Assembly: GCA_023230855.1 (NCBI GenBank)
Contig: JALNWQ010000007.1
Span: 1 to 64,000 of the forward strand
From: Solirubrobacteraceae bacterium
Lineage (GTDB): Bacteria; Actinomycetota; Thermoleophilia; Solirubrobacterales; Solirubrobacteraceae
Direction of reading: 5' to 3'
Length of the DNA: 64,000 bases
The translations under genes and the position numbers were made by a program. The notes beneath the pieces are model-generated. The model was given only the letters and a program-made list of their open reading frames with translations, ran no database searches and had not been told where the DNA came from. Shown one piece after another: positions 44,909-54,351 of the stretch; within the stretch, counting starts at the first letter, position 1, and each line of letters begins with the position of its first letter.

Positions 44909-46612
44909 TCACGCCCCCGGTCCCGGGGGCGGCGGGCCGCCGGAGCGGGGGGGAGCGTCCGGCGCCGCCCCACCCAGCCGCTCGGCGACGTCGGGCGGCG
45001 GCTGACGCGACGAGCGCAGCCGCCGGCGGACCCTTCGCGCGACTCGCCTCGACGGGGTGAGCAGCCCCCGGGCGTCCTCGACGCCCCCGGTGCGGATCGA
45101 CCCCGACTCGTCGCCGGGCGGCGCGGTGGGGTCGGCGTCCGACGCGCCGTCGCGCTGCTCGACCCGCAGCGTCACGACGAACCGCGCCCCGGCGCCGTCC
45201 GGATGGGTGGCCTCGACCCGCACGTCGCCCCCGTGGCGGCGCGCGGCGGCCTGCACGATCGCCAGGCCGATCCCCGTCGACCCGGCGCCCTCGCCACCGT
45301 GGCGGACGAACCGCTCGAAGATCCGGTCGCGGAGGTCCTCCGGGACGCCGGGGCCGTCGTCCTCGACGACGAGCTCGCCGGCCTGGCCGTCGGCCCGTAG
45401 GCGGATCCGCACCTCGGTGTCGTCCGGCGTGTAGCGCAGGGCGTTGCCCAGCAGGTTGGCCACCATCCGGACGAGCTCGTCGCGCACGCCCAGCAGCGTC
45501 ACCGGGTCGATGTCGAGCACCACCTCGTGCGCGCCGAACTGCGGCTCGAGCTCGTCGACCGCCTCGAGGATCGCCCGGTCCAGGTCGACCCGCTCGCGGC
45601 TCGTCTGGCGGCGGGCGTCCATCCGGGCGAGCAGCAGGAGGTCGGCGACGAGCCGCCGCATCCGTCGCGAGGACCGCAACGCGGACTCCACCGCGGCCAG
45701 GTCGTCGCCCTCCACCGACAGGGCGAGGAGCTCGAGGTTCGCCTGGACGGCGGTCAGCGGCGTGCGCAGCTCGTGCGACGCGTCGGCGACGAACTCGCGC
45801 TGCCGCTGGAGCGTGTCGTCGACGGTCGCCTGGGCGGCCGCGAGCTCGTCGAGCATGTCCTGCAGCGTGCGCGACAGCTCGGCGATCTCGTCGTTCACCG
45901 CCGCCTCCGGCATCTTCGCCTCGAGGTCGCGGGTGCGGGCGATGTGGCGGGCGGTGCCCGTCATCCGCCGCACCGGGCGCATCGCGCGTTGCCCGACGGC
46001 GAGCCCGGCGAGCAACGCCAGCAGCGTGCCGGTGAGGACCCCGAGCGCGAGCGCGGTGCGCACGCGGTTCGTCGTCTGGTCGATGACCCCGAACGACCGG
46101 CCGACCTGCAGCGTGAGCCGCACCGTGCGCTGCGCGCCGTTGATGTAGATCTCCGCGCCCTGGTCGTCGACGATCGTCTGGTCGAACGTGCGGACCTCGA
46201 CGCGGTAGTCGCCGACGCGCACGTCGGATCGCGTCGGCGGGCCGAGCTCGACCTGCGGGTCGGTCGTGTCGAGCAGGATCGCCTGGTCGGCCGACGGGTG
46301 CCAGAACACCCGCACGACGGTGTTGGCGTCGCCCTTGAGGTCCCGCACGCTCGTCCGCAGCACCGGGCGGTAGCGGCCCGGGGCCCGGGGCACCGGCGCG
46401 ATCCCGACGTTCAGCCGCTCCCGGAGCGTGTCGAACCGGGCCGCGGTCTGGGTCGTGAAGTCCGCGCGGATCCGACGTCCCGTGAACTCGCCGATCGCGA
46501 TCGCGAACATGAGGAGGATCGCACCGGTGAGGCCGGCGGACACGACGGCCAGGCGCCAGCGGATCGGCAGGCGGTCGAGCCACCGCCGCGGGTTGGAGCG
46601 GAGCCTCGCCAT
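44909..46612 (-). CDS. Membrane sensor histidine kinase (MprB/TcrY-like)
   Basis: This 567-aa partner of the response regulator encoded 15 nt upstream has TM1 (LAVVSAGLTGAILLMFAIAI), an extracellular domain of about 150 residues, TM2 (TALALGVLTGTLLALLAGLA), and HAMP (PVRRMTGTARHIARTRDLEA). HisKA has the phospho-His in VADASHELRTPLTAVQANLE, and HATPase has NLLGNALRYTP, DDGPGVP and GSTGIGLAIVQ. The long Pro/Arg/Asp-rich C-terminal tail has no clear domain. Confidence 0.92.
   Translation of the reverse strand: MARLRSNPRRWLDRLPIRWRLAVVSAGLTGAILLMFAIAIGEFTGRRIRADFTTQTAARFDTLRERLNVGIAPVPRAPGRYRPVLRTSVRDLKGDANTVVRVFWHPSADQAILLDTTDPQVELGPPTRSDVRVGDYRVEVRTFDQTIVDDQGAEIYINGAQRTVRLTLQVGRSFGVIDQTTNRVRTALALGVLTGTLLALLAGLAVGQRAMRPVRRMTGTARHIARTRDLEAKMPEAAVNDEIAELSRTLQDMLDELAAAQATVDDTLQRQREFVADASHELRTPLTAVQANLELLALSVEGDDLAAVESALRSSRRMRRLVADLLLLARMDARRQTSRERVDLDRAILEAVDELEPQFGAHEVVLDIDPVTLLGVRDELVRMVANLLGNALRYTPDDTEVRIRLRADGQAGELVVEDDGPGVPEDLRDRIFERFVRHGGEGAGSTGIGLAIVQAAARRHGGDVRVEATHPDGAGARFVVTLRVEQRDGASDADPTAPPGDESGSIRTGGVEDARGLLTPSRRVARRVRRRLRSSRQPPPDVAERLGGAAPDAPPRSGGPPPPGPGA
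44912..44931. terminator. Hairpin at the convergent ends of RNase J and the kinase
   Basis: CGCCCCCGG (44912-44920) pairs with CCGGGGGCG (44923-44931). The stem lies 7 bp after the RNase J stop and just inside the 3' end of the convergent kinase gene. No U-run is present. Confidence 0.45.
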
Positions 46613-46627
46613 CGCGACGCGGCGTCG

Positions 46628-47320
46628 TCAGCGCGCCACGCGCAGCACGTATCCGGCGCCCCGGATGGTGTGGACGAGCCGCTCCTCGCCGCCGGCCTCG
46701 AGCTTGCGGCGCAGGTTCGAGATGAAGACCTCGATGGTGTTCGTCGACGCGAGCGGGTCGTAGCCCCAGACCTCCTCGAGCAGCCGCTGGCGGGGCACGA
46801 CGAGCTTCTCGTTGCGCATGAGGTACTCCAGCAGCTCGAACTCGCGCTGGGTGAGCTCGACCGGCCGGTCGCCCCGCATGACCTCGTGGGTGGCCGGGTT
46901 GAGCGTGAGGTCGGCGACGACGAGCGCCGCCTCGCCCCGCGGCGGACGGCGACGCAGCAGCGCCCGGATCCGCGCAAGCAGCTCGTCGCGCTCGAACGGC
47001 TTGACGAGGTAGTCGTCGGCGCCGCTGTCCAGGCCCTCCACGCGCTGCTCCACGCCGTCGCGCGCGGTGAGGATGAGGATCGGCACGTCGCCCCCGTCGC
47101 GCAGCTCGCGCGCCACGTCGAGGCCGTCGACGTCGGGCAGGCCCAGGTCGAGGATCACGACGTCGGGCATGAACGTCCGGGCCGACGACAGCGCCTCGCC
47201 GCCGTCGCGGGCGATCCGGGTGTCGTAGTCCTCCAGGCGGAGCGTCCGCCCCAGCACCCCGGCGATCTCCTCGTCGTCCTCGACGATGAGGATGCGCGCG
47301 GTTCGACCCTGGCTCGACAT
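46628..47320 (-). CDS. OmpR-family response regulator
   Basis: This 230-aa protein has an N-terminal receiver (RILIVEDDEEIAGVL, phospho-Asp in VVILDLGLPDVDGLDV, LVKPFERDEL) and a C-terminal winged helix (LTQREFELLEYLMRNEKLVV, NTIEVFISNLRRKLE, IRGAGYVLR). The start at 47320 is supported by TAGGAT 7 nt upstream. It is the first gene of a two-gene operon with the kinase. Confidence 0.95.
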   Translation of the reverse strand: MSSQGRTARILIVEDDEEIAGVLGRTLRLEDYDTRIARDGGEALSSARTFMPDVVILDLGLPDVDGLDVARELRDGGDVPILILTARDGVEQRVEGLDSGADDYLVKPFERDELLARIRALLRRRPPRGEAALVVADLTLNPATHEVMRGDRPVELTQREFELLEYLMRNEKLVVPRQRLLEEVWGYDPLASTNTIEVFISNLRRKLEAGGEERLVHTIRGAGYVLRVAR

Positions 47321-47327
47321 GCCGACG

Positions 47328-47333
47328 ATCCTA
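47328..47333 (-). promoter_or_regulatory. Candidate -10 box of the two-component operon
   Basis: TAGGAT on the minus strand ends 7 nt before ATG 47320. Confidence 0.5.
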
Positions 47334-47450
47334 GGGGGCGCGCCTTCACCGGGCATGAACCGGCCGTGGGCCCGGCCGCCCCGGTCGTGATCGGCGGACG
47401 CCGGTCCGCGGGGAGGAGCCACGTCCCGGACGGCGAAGCCCACCGGGAGC

Positions 47451-50360
47451 ATGAGCCGTGAACGTCCGCCTGCCCGCACCCCGGCATCGTCCGCGCGCGC
47501 CGCGACGCGCGGTGGCGGCGGCACGGGACGCGGCGCCGGGCGGAGCCCGGCCGGCAAGGCGCGCGGCGCCGACGGGCGACGGCCGATCGCGGCGCTCGCC
47601 GCGGTCGAGCAGCGGCACTTCGACCAGATCGGCCTGGGACTGCTGGCGCTCGCCGTCTTCCTCGCGTTCCTCCTGTACTTCGACGCGTGGGGCGGCGCGA
47701 TCGGCGACGCGCTCGTCGACGGGCTGCAGTCGCTGTTCGGCCGGATCGCCTACGTCGCGCCGCCCGCGGTGGCCGCTGCCGGCCTCCTCCTCATCCTCCG
47801 TCCGCTCATCCCCGCGATGCGCCCGTTCCGCGCCGGTGGGCTGCTCCTACCGCCCGCGCTGACGCTGGCCTACGCCGCGGGGACGTTCGGCCTCGGCGGT
47901 GGGGGTGGCCGCGACGACCTCTTCACCGCCGAGGTCGTGCGGCCCCGCGGCGGCGTGACCGGCGACGCGCTCTACTGGTCGACGTCCACGCTGCTCGGGT
48001 CGATCGGGGCGCACCTCGTCGCGGTGACGATGCTCGTCGCCGGGCTCCTGCTGCTCACCGGCGCGTCGGTCGCGTCGATGCTCTCCCGCACCGGACAGGG
48101 GCTGCGGCAGACGACGACGGCGTTCCGGCGCGTCCCGGTCGAGGAGCCCGTCACGCCCGCCCCCCGCGCGCGCCGACGCGCGGCCGTCGACCCCGAGCCC
48201 GAGCCGGCCGACGACGTGCGGCCACGTCCGCCCCGTCCGCGCGCCGCGAAGGCCCGGACCGACGACGAGGAGGACCTGGACGCGCCGTCGACCGCGCGCT
48301 CCCGGAGCGCGGCCACGCCCTCGAGCGACGACGACCACCCCGCGCACGAGCCCGCCGTCGCGCCGCGCGTCCGGCGTCGCACCGGTGGTCGCGCCGCGGC
48401 GGTCACCCCGCCCGACGGGCCGGACGACGCGATCGTCGTCCGACGCGGACGGGGCGGCGCCGGACCGGAGCTCGACGGCGCGGTCCGCTACCCCGACCTC
48501 TTCGGCGCCGACGTGCCGCCGTCCCGACCCGACCACGTGTCCCACGACGCCGACGCCGACGTCGAGACGACCGCGACCCGCCGCCTGCGGCCGGTCCCCG
48601 TCGAGCCGATCGAGTCGGTCGAGCCCGCCGACGAGCCGGTGGCGGACGCCGACGTCCACGCCGACGTCGACGCGGGGGAGGACCACGACCCGGTCGACGA
48701 CGTCCCCGGGACCGCCGCCGACGACCGCCCGTCCCTCGCCGAGCTCCGCTCCCGTCAGCCGATGGGCGGCGCGCCGGACGGGCACGTGCCCGAGGACGGC
48801 TACCTCCTGCCCGACCCGGCGCTGCTCAAGCGCTCCGCCGCCAACCAGCTGCGTCCCGACACCGCCGGTCAGCAGGAGACCGCCGACGCGCTCGTCGAGG
48901 CCCTCCACAACTTCAAGATCGACGCCCAGGTCATCGGGACGATCGCCGGCCCGCACATCACCCGGTACGAGCTGCGGCTGGCGCCCGGCATCAAGATGTC
49001 CAAGGTCGCCCAGCTCAAGGACGACCTGGCGTACGCGCTGGCCGCCACCGACATCCGGATCCTCGCACCGGTGCCCGGCAAGACCGCCGTCGGCGTCGAG
49101 GTGCCGAACAAGCGCCGTCGCGTCGTGCACCTCGGCGACGTCTACGACGACCCGCCGCACGGCGAGACCCCGCTGACGGTGTGGCTCGGCAAGGACGTGT
49201 CCGGCAAGCCGATCCACGCCGACCTGGCGAAGATGCCGCACCTGCTCGTCGCCGGCACGACCGGCGCCGGCAAGTCCGGCTGCGTCAACGCGATGCTCAG
49301 CTCGATCCTCCTGCACGCCACGCCGGACGACGTGCGCCTCGTCCTCGTCGATCCCAAGCAGGTCGAGCTCAACCACTACGAGCAGGTCCCGCACCTGCTG
49401 ACCCCGGTCATCACGAGCCCGAAGATGGCCGCCAACGCGCTGCAGAACCTCGTCCGCGAGATGGAGTGGCGCTACGGCGTGATGAGCGTGAAGAAGACCC
49501 GCAACCTGCCGGAGCTCAACAAGGTCCGGGTCGAGGAGGGCGACGACGCGCTGCCGTACATCCTCTGCGTCATCGACGAGCTCGCCGACCTCATGATGGT
49601 CGCCCCGGCCGACGTCGAGGACGCGATCATCCGCATCGCCCAGAAGGCGCGCGCGGTCGGCATCCACCTCGTCCTGGCGACCCAGTCGCCGCGGGTCGAC
49701 GTCATCACCGGGATGATCAAGGCGAACGTGCCGTCCCGGATCGCGTTCAGCGTGTCGTCGCAGACCGACTCGCGGGTCATCCTCGACCAGAACGGCGCCG
49801 AGTCGCTGCTCGGACGCGGCGACATGCTCTTCAACCCGGTCGGGTCGTCGCGGCTCACCCGCATCCAGGGCGCGTACATCGACGAGGCGGAGATCGCCGA
49901 CCTCACCGCGCACTGGGCGCGCCAGGGCGAGCCGGACCTGCGCGAGGACCTGCTGGAGGCCGCCGAGGAGGAGGCCGAGGACGGTCCCGCCGACGACCTG
50001 GACGCCGACACCGACCCGCTGCTGGCCGACGCGATCGAGCTCGTCGTCGAGATGGGCGCGGCGTCGACGTCGGGCCTGCAGCGCCGGTTGCGCGTCGGCT
50101 ACACCCGGGCGGGGCGCCTCGTCGACATGATGGAGCGCCGTGGGATCGTGTCCGCGTTCGAGGGATCGAAGGCCCGACAGGTGCTCGTGTCGCCGATGGA
50201 CCTGCCCGGCATCCTGCGCTCGCTGCGCGGTGGAGCGGAGGACGCCGCGCCGGACGACGCGCCGCCCGCGGCGCCGCTGCCGGTCGACGACGGCGACGGG
50301 GACGGGCCGACCGACGACGACCGCACCGGCGAGCACCGCGCGTTGAGCGTCGGCGGCTGA
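47451..50360 (+). CDS. ftsK: DNA translocase FtsK/SpoIIIE
   Basis: This 969-aa membrane-anchored ATPase segregates chromosome termini at the division septum. Four N-terminal TM helices are visible (first IGLGLLALAVFLAFLLYF), then a 300-residue acidic/Pro linker. The motor has Walker A VAGTTGAGKSGCVNAMLSS near residue 600 and Walker B ILCVIDELADLMMV. A C-terminal gamma winged-helix domain (LLADAIELVVEMGAASTSGL, RRLRVGYTRAGRLVDMMERR) would read KOPS-like DNA sequences. ATG 47451 follows GGGAG. Confidence 0.95.
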   Translation: MSRERPPARTPASSARAATRGGGGTGRGAGRSPAGKARGADGRRPIAALAAVEQRHFDQIGLGLLALAVFLAFLLYFDAWGGAIGDALVDGLQSLFGRIAYVAPPAVAAAGLLLILRPLIPAMRPFRAGGLLLPPALTLAYAAGTFGLGGGGGRDDLFTAEVVRPRGGVTGDALYWSTSTLLGSIGAHLVAVTMLVAGLLLLTGASVASMLSRTGQGLRQTTTAFRRVPVEEPVTPAPRARRRAAVDPEPEPADDVRPRPPRPRAAKARTDDEEDLDAPSTARSRSAATPSSDDDHPAHEPAVAPRVRRRTGGRAAAVTPPDGPDDAIVVRRGRGGAGPELDGAVRYPDLFGADVPPSRPDHVSHDADADVETTATRRLRPVPVEPIESVEPADEPVADADVHADVDAGEDHDPVDDVPGTAADDRPSLAELRSRQPMGGAPDGHVPEDGYLLPDPALLKRSAANQLRPDTAGQQETADALVEALHNFKIDAQVIGTIAGPHITRYELRLAPGIKMSKVAQLKDDLAYALAATDIRILAPVPGKTAVGVEVPNKRRRVVHLGDVYDDPPHGETPLTVWLGKDVSGKPIHADLAKMPHLLVAGTTGAGKSGCVNAMLSSILLHATPDDVRLVLVDPKQVELNHYEQVPHLLTPVITSPKMAANALQNLVREMEWRYGVMSVKKTRNLPELNKVRVEEGDDALPYILCVIDELADLMMVAPADVEDAIIRIAQKARAVGIHLVLATQSPRVDVITGMIKANVPSRIAFSVSSQTDSRVILDQNGAESLLGRGDMLFNPVGSSRLTRIQGAYIDEAEIADLTAHWARQGEPDLREDLLEAAEEEAEDGPADDLDADTDPLLADAIELVVEMGAASTSGLQRRLRVGYTRAGRLVDMMERRGIVSAFEGSKARQVLVSPMDLPGILRSLRGGAEDAAPDDAPPAAPLPVDDGDGDGPTDDDRTGEHRALSVGG

Positions 50361-50396
50361 GCGGTCGCGGGACGGACGGCCCGGTCGGGGCGACGG

Positions 50397-50402
50397 TACC
50401 CT
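50397..50402 (+). promoter_or_regulatory. Candidate -10 box of the RodZ-like gene
   Basis: TACCCT ends 9 nt before ATG 50412, giving a very short leader. Confidence 0.5.
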
Positions 50403-50411
50403 TCGGCGTCC

Positions 50412-51209
50412 ATGGCGGAGATCGGGGCCACCCTGCGCGAGGCACGGATGCGCGCGGGCATCGACATCGGCGAGGTGGAGGCCCGCACGAAGATCCGGGC
50501 CAAGTACCTCCGTGCGCTCGAGAACGAGGAGTGGGACCTGCTGCCCGGTCCGACGTTCGTCAAGAGCTTCCTGCGGACGTACGCCGAGACGCTCGGCCTC
50601 GACGCCAAGCTCCTCGTCGAGGAGTACAAGTTCCGCCACGACCCGTACGAGACCACCGGCCTGCCCCGACGCGGGGGTCGCGGGCGGCGGGGGAGCGGCG
50701 GCGGGGCGTTCGGCCCGCCCAAGCGCACCAACTGGCTCCCGATCGTCGCGCTCGTGCTGCTCGTCGTCGCCGCGCTCTACGTCGTCGGTCGCATCTCGAG
50801 CGGCGAGGACGAGGCGCCGCCGCCGACGACGACGATCGCCACGACGACGACCGAGGACGCCGCGGCCGCCGCACGGCGCGAGGAGCGACGGCGCGAGGCC
50901 GAGCGCCGACGCAGCCTCGTCAAGCTCCGCGTGTCGGTGCCGGCGTCCGCGTCGGCCGCCGTCTACGTCTGCGTCCGCGACGCCCGGGACCGCGCGGTGA
51001 TCCGTGGCCAGGAGCTCCAGCCCGGTCGCCGCAGCCGCCTCGTCCGCTCGCAGCGGTTCCGGGTCGTGCTGAGCGACGCCGGGGCCCGCGTCACCGACGG
51101 CGGGCGCCGGCTGCCGCTGCGCGCCGGGGACGACGGCGTCGTGGCGTACGAGATCGCCCACGACGGCCGACGCGTCCTGCCCCGCGACCGACGCCCCTCC
51201 TGCTCGTGA
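50412..51209 (+). CDS. RodZ-like HTH / membrane protein
   Basis: This 265-aa protein has an N-terminal cytoplasmic HTH_25 domain (IGATLREARMRAGIDIGEVE, KIRAKYLRALENEEWDLLPG, PTFVKSFLRTYAETLGL), a basic linker, a single TM helix (WLPIVALVLLVVAALYVVG) and an extracellular part. The last begins with Pro/Thr and a coiled coil (ARREERRREAERRRSL) before a beta-rich domain. This is the RodZ layout; RodZ links MreB to the envelope, but no mreB is in this window. It overlaps cinA by GTGA. Confidence 0.88.
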   Translation: MAEIGATLREARMRAGIDIGEVEARTKIRAKYLRALENEEWDLLPGPTFVKSFLRTYAETLGLDAKLLVEEYKFRHDPYETTGLPRRGGRGRRGSGGGAFGPPKRTNWLPIVALVLLVVAALYVVGRISSGEDEAPPPTTTIATTTTEDAAAAARREERRREAERRRSLVKLRVSVPASASAAVYVCVRDARDRAVIRGQELQPGRRSRLVRSQRFRVVLSDAGARVTDGGRRLPLRAGDDGVVAYEIAHDGRRVLPRDRRPSCS

Positions 51210-52540
51210 CCGCCGCCGACGCACCGTCCACCGACGCGGGCCCGCGCGCCGCCGTCCTCGTCACCGGCACCGAGATCCTCGGCGGCTGGGTGACCGACCG
51301 CAACGGGCCGTGGCTCGCCCGGCGGCTGGGCACGCTCGGCGTGCGGCACGTGACGACGGTCGCCGTCGGCGACCGGCCCGAGGACCTGCTGGGGACGCTC
51401 GAGGGCCTGGCCGCCCGCGGCATCGACCTCATCGTCACGTCGGGGGGCCTCGGGCCGACCGAGGACGACCTCACGACCGAGACGGTCGCCGCGTTCACCG
51501 GTCGTCCGCTCGCCCTCGACGAGGCGCTCGAGGGCCGGATCTGGGATCGGGTCCTCGCCTACGTGCGCCGCGTGGCGAGCACGGGCCCGACCGACCTCGA
51601 CGCGCTGCGCGCCGCCAACCGGAAGCAGGCGCTGGTGCCGGAGGGCGCAACCGTGCTCGAGCCGATCGGGACCGCGCCGGGCCTCGTCGTCCCGGGCGAG
51701 CACGGTCCGGGCCGCGCCGGCGTGCCCACGGTCGTCGTCCTCCCGGGACCGCCGCGCGAGCTGCGGCCGATGTGGACCGCGGTCGAGGAGGGCGACCTGC
51801 TCGCACCGGTGCTCGGCGGCGCCGTGCGGCGCGGCGAGTCGACGCTGCGGCTCTTCGGGATCCACGAGGCGCAGCTCGCGGACCTCCTGCGCGACGCCCG
51901 ACGGGACGGGGTGCCCCTCGACCGGCTCGAGGTCACGACCTGCGCCCACCGTGGCGAGCTCGAGGTCGTGACCCGGTGGGATCCGGCCGACGCCGCGGCC
52001 GCCACCGCGCTGGAGGAGCACCTGGCGTCGCACGCGCCGCGGGCGCTGTACTCGCGTGACGGACGGGGCGTCGCGGAGCACGTCCTCGACCTGGCGCGCG
52101 AGCGGGGCTGGACCGTCGCGACCGCCGAGTCGTGCACCGGCGGGCTCGTCGCGGCGGCGCTCACCGACGTGCCCGGATCGTCGGCGGTGGTGCACGGCGC
52201 GGTGGTGGCCTACGACGACGCCGTCAAGCGGCGCGTCCTGCGGGTCGACGGTGGGGCGTTGGCGGAGCACGGCGCGGTGTCCGCGACGGTGGCGCGGCAG
52301 ATGGCCCGCGGGGCGCTCGACGCGCTGCGCGTCGACGTCGCCGTCGCGACGACCGGGATCGCCGGACCCGACGGCGGCACCGCCGAGAAGCCCGTCGGCA
52401 CGGTGTTCCTCGCCGTGGCCACCCGCGACGGCCGCGACGAGGTCCGCCACGTGTCGATCCCGGGCGACCGCGCCAGCGTGCGCGAGCGCACGGTGACCTC
52501 GGCGCTGCACCTCCTGCGGCGCGTCCTCACCGAGCCCTAG
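51206..52540 (+). CDS. cinA: CinA: nucleotide pyrophosphatase / NMN amidohydrolase-like protein
   Basis: This 444-aa, two-domain protein has an N-terminal molybdopterin-binding-like domain (AVLVTGTEILGGWVTDRNGP, IVTSGGLGPTEDDLTTETVA, VVVLPGPPRELRPM), which in characterised CinA proteins has ADP-ribose pyrophosphatase activity. The C-terminal CinA/PncC deamidase domain has VATAESCTGGLVAAALTDVP, AVVAYDDAVKRRVL and ATTGIAGPDGGTAEKPVGTV. Placement just before recA is the classical cinA-recA order. Confidence 0.95.
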   Translation: MTAADAPSTDAGPRAAVLVTGTEILGGWVTDRNGPWLARRLGTLGVRHVTTVAVGDRPEDLLGTLEGLAARGIDLIVTSGGLGPTEDDLTTETVAAFTGRPLALDEALEGRIWDRVLAYVRRVASTGPTDLDALRAANRKQALVPEGATVLEPIGTAPGLVVPGEHGPGRAGVPTVVVLPGPPRELRPMWTAVEEGDLLAPVLGGAVRRGESTLRLFGIHEAQLADLLRDARRDGVPLDRLEVTTCAHRGELEVVTRWDPADAAAATALEEHLASHAPRALYSRDGRGVAEHVLDLARERGWTVATAESCTGGLVAAALTDVPGSSAVVHGAVVAYDDAVKRRVLRVDGGALAEHGAVSATVARQMARGALDALRVDVAVATTGIAGPDGGTAEKPVGTVFLAVATRDGRDEVRHVSIPGDRASVRERTVTSALHLLRRVLTEP

Positions 52541-52600
52541 CCACGGCTCCGCCGCACGATCGGCACGGAATCGGCGCCGACGGGGGCCTGTTCCGTCACA

Positions 52601-52614
52601 CGAACGTACGTACG
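52601..52614 (+). promoter_or_regulatory. LexA-type SOS box upstream of recA
   Basis: CGAACGTACGTACG matches the Gram-positive/actinobacterial LexA consensus CGAACNNNNGTTCG at nine of ten specified positions, 63 bp before ATG 52678. This supports DNA-damage induction of recA. Confidence 0.7.
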
Positions 52615-52677
52615 CTCGGGTTCCGTCCGACCGACAGCGGACACTAGTGCTCCGCTCCCGACCCGAGGTGCATCCAG

Positions 52678-53742
52678 ATGGCCAGAGAGACCGATACCGC
52701 CAAGGCGCGCGAGGCCGCGCTCGGTGGCGCGCTGCAGCAGATCGAGCGTCAGTTCGGCAAGGGCACCGTGATGCGGATGGGCGACGAGGGCGCCCGCGGC
52801 CCCGTCGAGGCGATCCCGACCGGGTCGCTCTCGCTCGACGTCGCGCTCGGCATCGGCGGCGTGCCGCGTGGCCGCATCATCGAGATCTTCGGCCCGGAGT
52901 CGTCGGGCAAGACGACGCTCGTCTACCACATCCTCGCCGAGGCCCAGAAGAAGGGCGGCGTCTGCGCGTTCATCGACGCCGAGCACGCGATGGACCCGGT
53001 CTACGCCAAGAACATCGGGCTCGACATCGACGAGCTGCTCGTGTCCCAGCCCGACTACGGCGAGCAGGCGCTCGAGGTCGCCGACATGCTCGTCCGCTCC
53101 GGCGCGGTCGACGTCGTCGCCGTCGACTCGGTGGCGGCGCTCACCCCGCGAGCCGAGCTCGAGGGCCAGATGGGCGACACGACCGTCGGCCTACAGGCCC
53201 GGATGATGAGCCAGGCGATGCGCAAGCTCGCCGGCAACCTCAACCGCACCGGCACGCTCTGCATCTTCACCAACCAGATCCGCGAGAAGGTCGGCGTGAT
53301 GTTCGGCTCGCCCGAGACGCAGCCGGGCGGTCGGGCGCTGAAGTTCTACAGCTCGCAGCGGCTCGACATCCGGCGGATCGAGACGATCAAGGAGGGCACC
53401 GACGCGGTCGCCAACCGCGTCCGGGTGAAGGTCGTCAAGAACAAGGTCGCCCCGCCGTTCAAGCAGGCCGAGTTCGACATCGAGTTCGGCAAGGGCATCT
53501 CGACGTCCGGGTGCCTCATCGACCTGGGGATCGAGCACGACATCGTCCAGAAGTCCGGCTCGTTCTTCTCGTTCGACGGCGAGCGCCTGGCCCAGGGCCG
53601 CAGCAACGCCAAGGCCCACCTGGACGACAACCCCGAGATCGCCGCCCGGATCGAGCAGCTCATCTACGAGAAGCTCGGGATGCGCCCGGCGGCGGATGAG
53701 CCGCTGGCCCCGGTCGGCGACGCCGAGCCGGCGATCGCCTGA
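52678..53742 (+). CDS. recA: Recombinase RecA
   Basis: This 354-aa protein is intein-free. Walker A is GPESSGKTTL, the ATP site includes FIDAEHAMDPVYAKNIG, L2 has RKLAGNLNRTGTLCIFTNQI, and IREKVGVMFGSPETQPGGRA is typical. ATG 52678 follows GAGGT 8 nt upstream. Confidence 0.98.
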   Translation: MARETDTAKAREAALGGALQQIERQFGKGTVMRMGDEGARGPVEAIPTGSLSLDVALGIGGVPRGRIIEIFGPESSGKTTLVYHILAEAQKKGGVCAFIDAEHAMDPVYAKNIGLDIDELLVSQPDYGEQALEVADMLVRSGAVDVVAVDSVAALTPRAELEGQMGDTTVGLQARMMSQAMRKLAGNLNRTGTLCIFTNQIREKVGVMFGSPETQPGGRALKFYSSQRLDIRRIETIKEGTDAVANRVRVKVVKNKVAPPFKQAEFDIEFGKGISTSGCLIDLGIEHDIVQKSGSFFSFDGERLAQGRSNAKAHLDDNPEIAARIEQLIYEKLGMRPAADEPLAPVGDAEPAIA

Positions 53743-53785
53743 GGACCCGGCGCTGACGGGCGGCGACGGGGCCCCGGGGCGCGAC

Positions 53786-54286
53786 GTGGGGGAGGAGCCC
53801 CCGTCCCAGGATCGTGCGGTCACGCACGAGGAGCGGGTCCAGGCGACCGCCAACGTCGCCTACCGGTTCCTCGCCAAGCGGGACCGCACGGTCGCCGAGG
53901 TGCGCACCCGCCTGGAGCGGGACGATCCGCCGGCGGCGGTCGTCGACGAGGTGCTCGGCGAGATGCTCGAGCTGGGCTACCTCGACGACGCCCGCTACGC
54001 GGCGCGGTTCGTCGAGGACCGCCGCACCCTGGACGGCTGGGGCGACGAGCGGATCGACGGGCGCCTCCGCGCGCTCGGCGTCGGACGGTCCCTGATCGAC
54101 GCGGCCTTGGCCGACGCGGGCGGGGATCAGCTCGACGCGGCGTTGACGGTGCTCCGCCGCCGATGGTCCGAGCCGCCGCGGGACGACCGCGAGCGCGCTC
54201 GCGCGCTCGGGGTGCTCGCCCGCAAGGGCTACCCGAGCGACGTCGCCTACGCCGCCGTGCGGGCGCTCGGCCGCGGCGCCCGTTGA
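53786..54286 (+). CDS. recX: Regulatory protein RecX
   Basis: This 166-aa all-helical protein modulates RecA filaments. Motifs: VAYRFLAKRDRTVAEVRTRL, LELGYLDDARYAARFVEDRR and RARALGVLARKGYPSDVAYA. GTG 53786 is the best start; CTG 53753 is another option. It is 43 nt after recA and cotranscribed. Confidence 0.9.
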   Translation: MGEEPPSQDRAVTHEERVQATANVAYRFLAKRDRTVAEVRTRLERDDPPAAVVDEVLGEMLELGYLDDARYAARFVEDRRTLDGWGDERIDGRLRALGVGRSLIDAALADAGGDQLDAALTVLRRRWSEPPRDDRERARALGVLARKGYPSDVAYAAVRALGRGAR

Positions 54287-54335
54287 CCGCACGCGACGGC
54301 CATCGCCGCGCGTCGGTCCCGCCGGACCGATCGTC

Positions 54336-54341
54336 TAGGCT
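54336..54341 (+). promoter_or_regulatory. Candidate -10 box of miaB
   Basis: TAGGCT ends 10 nt before ATG 54352. Confidence 0.5.
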
Positions 54342-54351
54342 TCGGCGTTCG

